Positions 62,501 through 64,000 of a stretch of DNA of 64,000 bases are shown here, in pieces. Position 1 is the stretch's first letter. Every line of letters begins with the position of its first letter. Source of the DNA: Gymnogyps californianus (taxonomy: Eukaryota; Chordata; Aves; Accipitriformes; Cathartidae). The DNA lies in the NCBI RefSeq assembly GCF_018139145.2, contig NC_059477.1:31537502-31601501 (forward strand), written 5' to 3'. The notes below the pieces were generated by a model. It ran no database searches and was not told the origin of the DNA. It worked only from the letters and a program-made list of their open reading frames with translations. A program made the position numbers and the translations under genes.

Positions 62501-64000
62501 TTGCCTTTCCACCCTGAACGCTCATCAAAATTAATAAGGCATGAGGTCTTATATGCTAAAACAGGCATGTGTCCGGTGGGAAAACAGCCGTCCCAGAAGT
62601 CTCAAGCCTGGCAGGAAACTCCGGCTTTCCAAGAGCCCGGAGTTATGCAGGATAAGCTAAATGATGCTACTCAGCAACTGTTTCCCAGAGAAATACAGCA
62701 AGGGCCATGACAAGGCCAACAAAGACTAAAAATATCCCAGAGTTTAGCCCATGCTTTACATACTGTTTCATTTAATGTGCCATAATTAAGGCTTTTTGTA
62801 CACACACAGTGACGTATGAAGTGCAACACCATCACACAACCAGGAACAGCGATGCCTAAGAGACACAAAGACAAGGGGATAGCAGTGCTGTTCAGCGCGG
62901 AAGACAGACTGGAGTCTCAGGGATAAGAGCAAATCGAGAGGAATACCTCGGAAGGAAAAGGTCTGCTCAAGGGGTGATGGGAAGCTGGAGTAAAAATGCA
63001 TCTGTCTAGCTGGATCCCAGCAATTTGGTGAACGTAGCTGCCTTCAACATTTAAATTTTTTCCAACTTATGTCTACAAATTGTACTTATGTGAAACTGCA
63101 TCTGTTTAAAGCAAGCTCTAATTTGAGACATTTTTCCCTTTGATAAGATGATGGCATCAAATTCCAAAGCGCTAAAAAACAGACAAAAATCAAGAGCTGA
63201 GATGCTGCAAGATTTGACATTTTTCATGTAGCAGCAAGCCAGTCTGACACTCTCTCATAGATCCCAGCGTGCTGTTACTACGTGAAGCCCTAATGCCACT
63301 GATAATAGTTAAAGGATGGCAGTTATGTTTCAGGAGCCAAAAATAAAAAAAAACCTTGAAGTGCCTTTAAACAAACGTTATTGAAAGTTCTCCTTTTGGT
63401 CCTTGAATTCCCATCGGGTAGACACCATACCCTTCATGTAACCCCTGGCTGCTGATTAATGAAACTTGGCAAAGGGTAGCAAAGCCATGCCAAAGGCAGC
63501 ACAAAATCCCAAGTTTCAACAAATCCCAGAGGTGAAAATGCACAGACAACAACAGCACCCCCCAATCGTTTCCTGACTTCATTTAGCCACAAGTTTGAGA
63601 TAAGAGTGCTCAAATAGGCTATGCTTTTCCCTCTGTGTCCCTGACAATGGCTCCACATTCAAAGCAATCACAGCCATCTCCTGTGTACAATTACTGGTCT
63701 TTTACAGTTTCACCTTGTCTAACTTCCCACTACGGACCACAGCTCTAGTCAGACACTACGTGCGTTTGCAGTAACTTTTCATGTAGTTGCCTGGATCTCT
63801 GGCTCCTGTAGGAAACCTGCTGTCTGCAAAGTTAACAGGCATGAAAACATTGGATACAATTTTCACGTAAGCTGAAGCTGAGCTTTTTGGATCATTAGTG
63901 TTCATAGCACCTAATCATGCTACTGCTAGAATAACTAACCCTTTATGTTCTGCAGATACTGGCCTGAGCTGCAAAAGCCGAACATCCAGACTTGCTGGGT
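56501..64000. other. Unique noncoding sequence to the window end
   Basis: About 7.5 kb with no recognisable gene, RNA gene, LTR or CR1 copy. A run of As lies at about 61492-61503. A slightly GC-richer patch at 61840-62200 is not CpG-rich enough to call an island. Confidence 0.5.

Noticed and set aside
63367..63658. Two overlapping minus-strand frames near the window end
   Set aside because: Both frames are open over the same bases and neither matches a family I know.
1..64000. CRISPR arrays, bacterial operons, rRNA or intact tRNA genes
   Set aside because: No regularly spaced identical repeats, no ribosome-site-led gene runs, and no cloverleaf or rRNA signature was seen. The sequence is vertebrate noncoding DNA.

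Overview
The window looks like noncoding DNA from a bird nuclear genome. The evidence is a CR1 LINE 3' end with the typical avian tail (1116-1528), three solo LTRs of an LTR type I recall as common in birds, sparse interspersed repeats otherwise, AT-leaning unique sequence, and scattered very old MIR-like SINE relics. I see no bacterial, organellar or intact viral gene organisation. The species cannot be fixed from sequence alone.

No protein-coding gene can be supported. The open frames are short, overlap on both strands, lack recognisable domains, and the longest lie inside GC-rich LTRs or a purine microsatellite. The one recognisable protein-like segment is the C-terminal end of the CR1 ORF2 protein (1208-1516, minus). 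The window is best read as a gene desert or part of a very large intron.

Layout: 1-1115 unique; 1116-1528 CR1 (minus); 2429-3082 solo LTR A (minus) with a perfect 5-bp target duplication; 3965-4150 and 6650-6720 MIR-like relics; 6721-17321 mostly unique with two old relics (13025-13100, 16735-16860); 17327-18319 solo LTR B (plus); about 1 kb of host DNA; 19359-20352 solo LTR C (minus). From 20358 to the end there is mostly unique AT-leaning DNA with microsatellites (23086, 23456, 30079, 37306, 53295), MIR-like relics (around 36.4, 38.9, 43.1, 46.6 and 56.4 kb), two strong inverted-repeat structures near 42.1-42.2 kb, and stretches whose composition resembles conserved noncoding elements (14.6, 15.6, 34.9 and 40.5 kb).

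The most structured part is 17.3-20.4 kb. Two related solo LTRs sit in opposite orientation about 1 kb apart, each with its own target duplication, so they are independent insertions forming a large imperfect inverted repeat. I did not find a previously undescribed gene system. The remaining items of interest are structural DNA motifs and candidate regulatory sequence, and need alignment to other birds to be judged.
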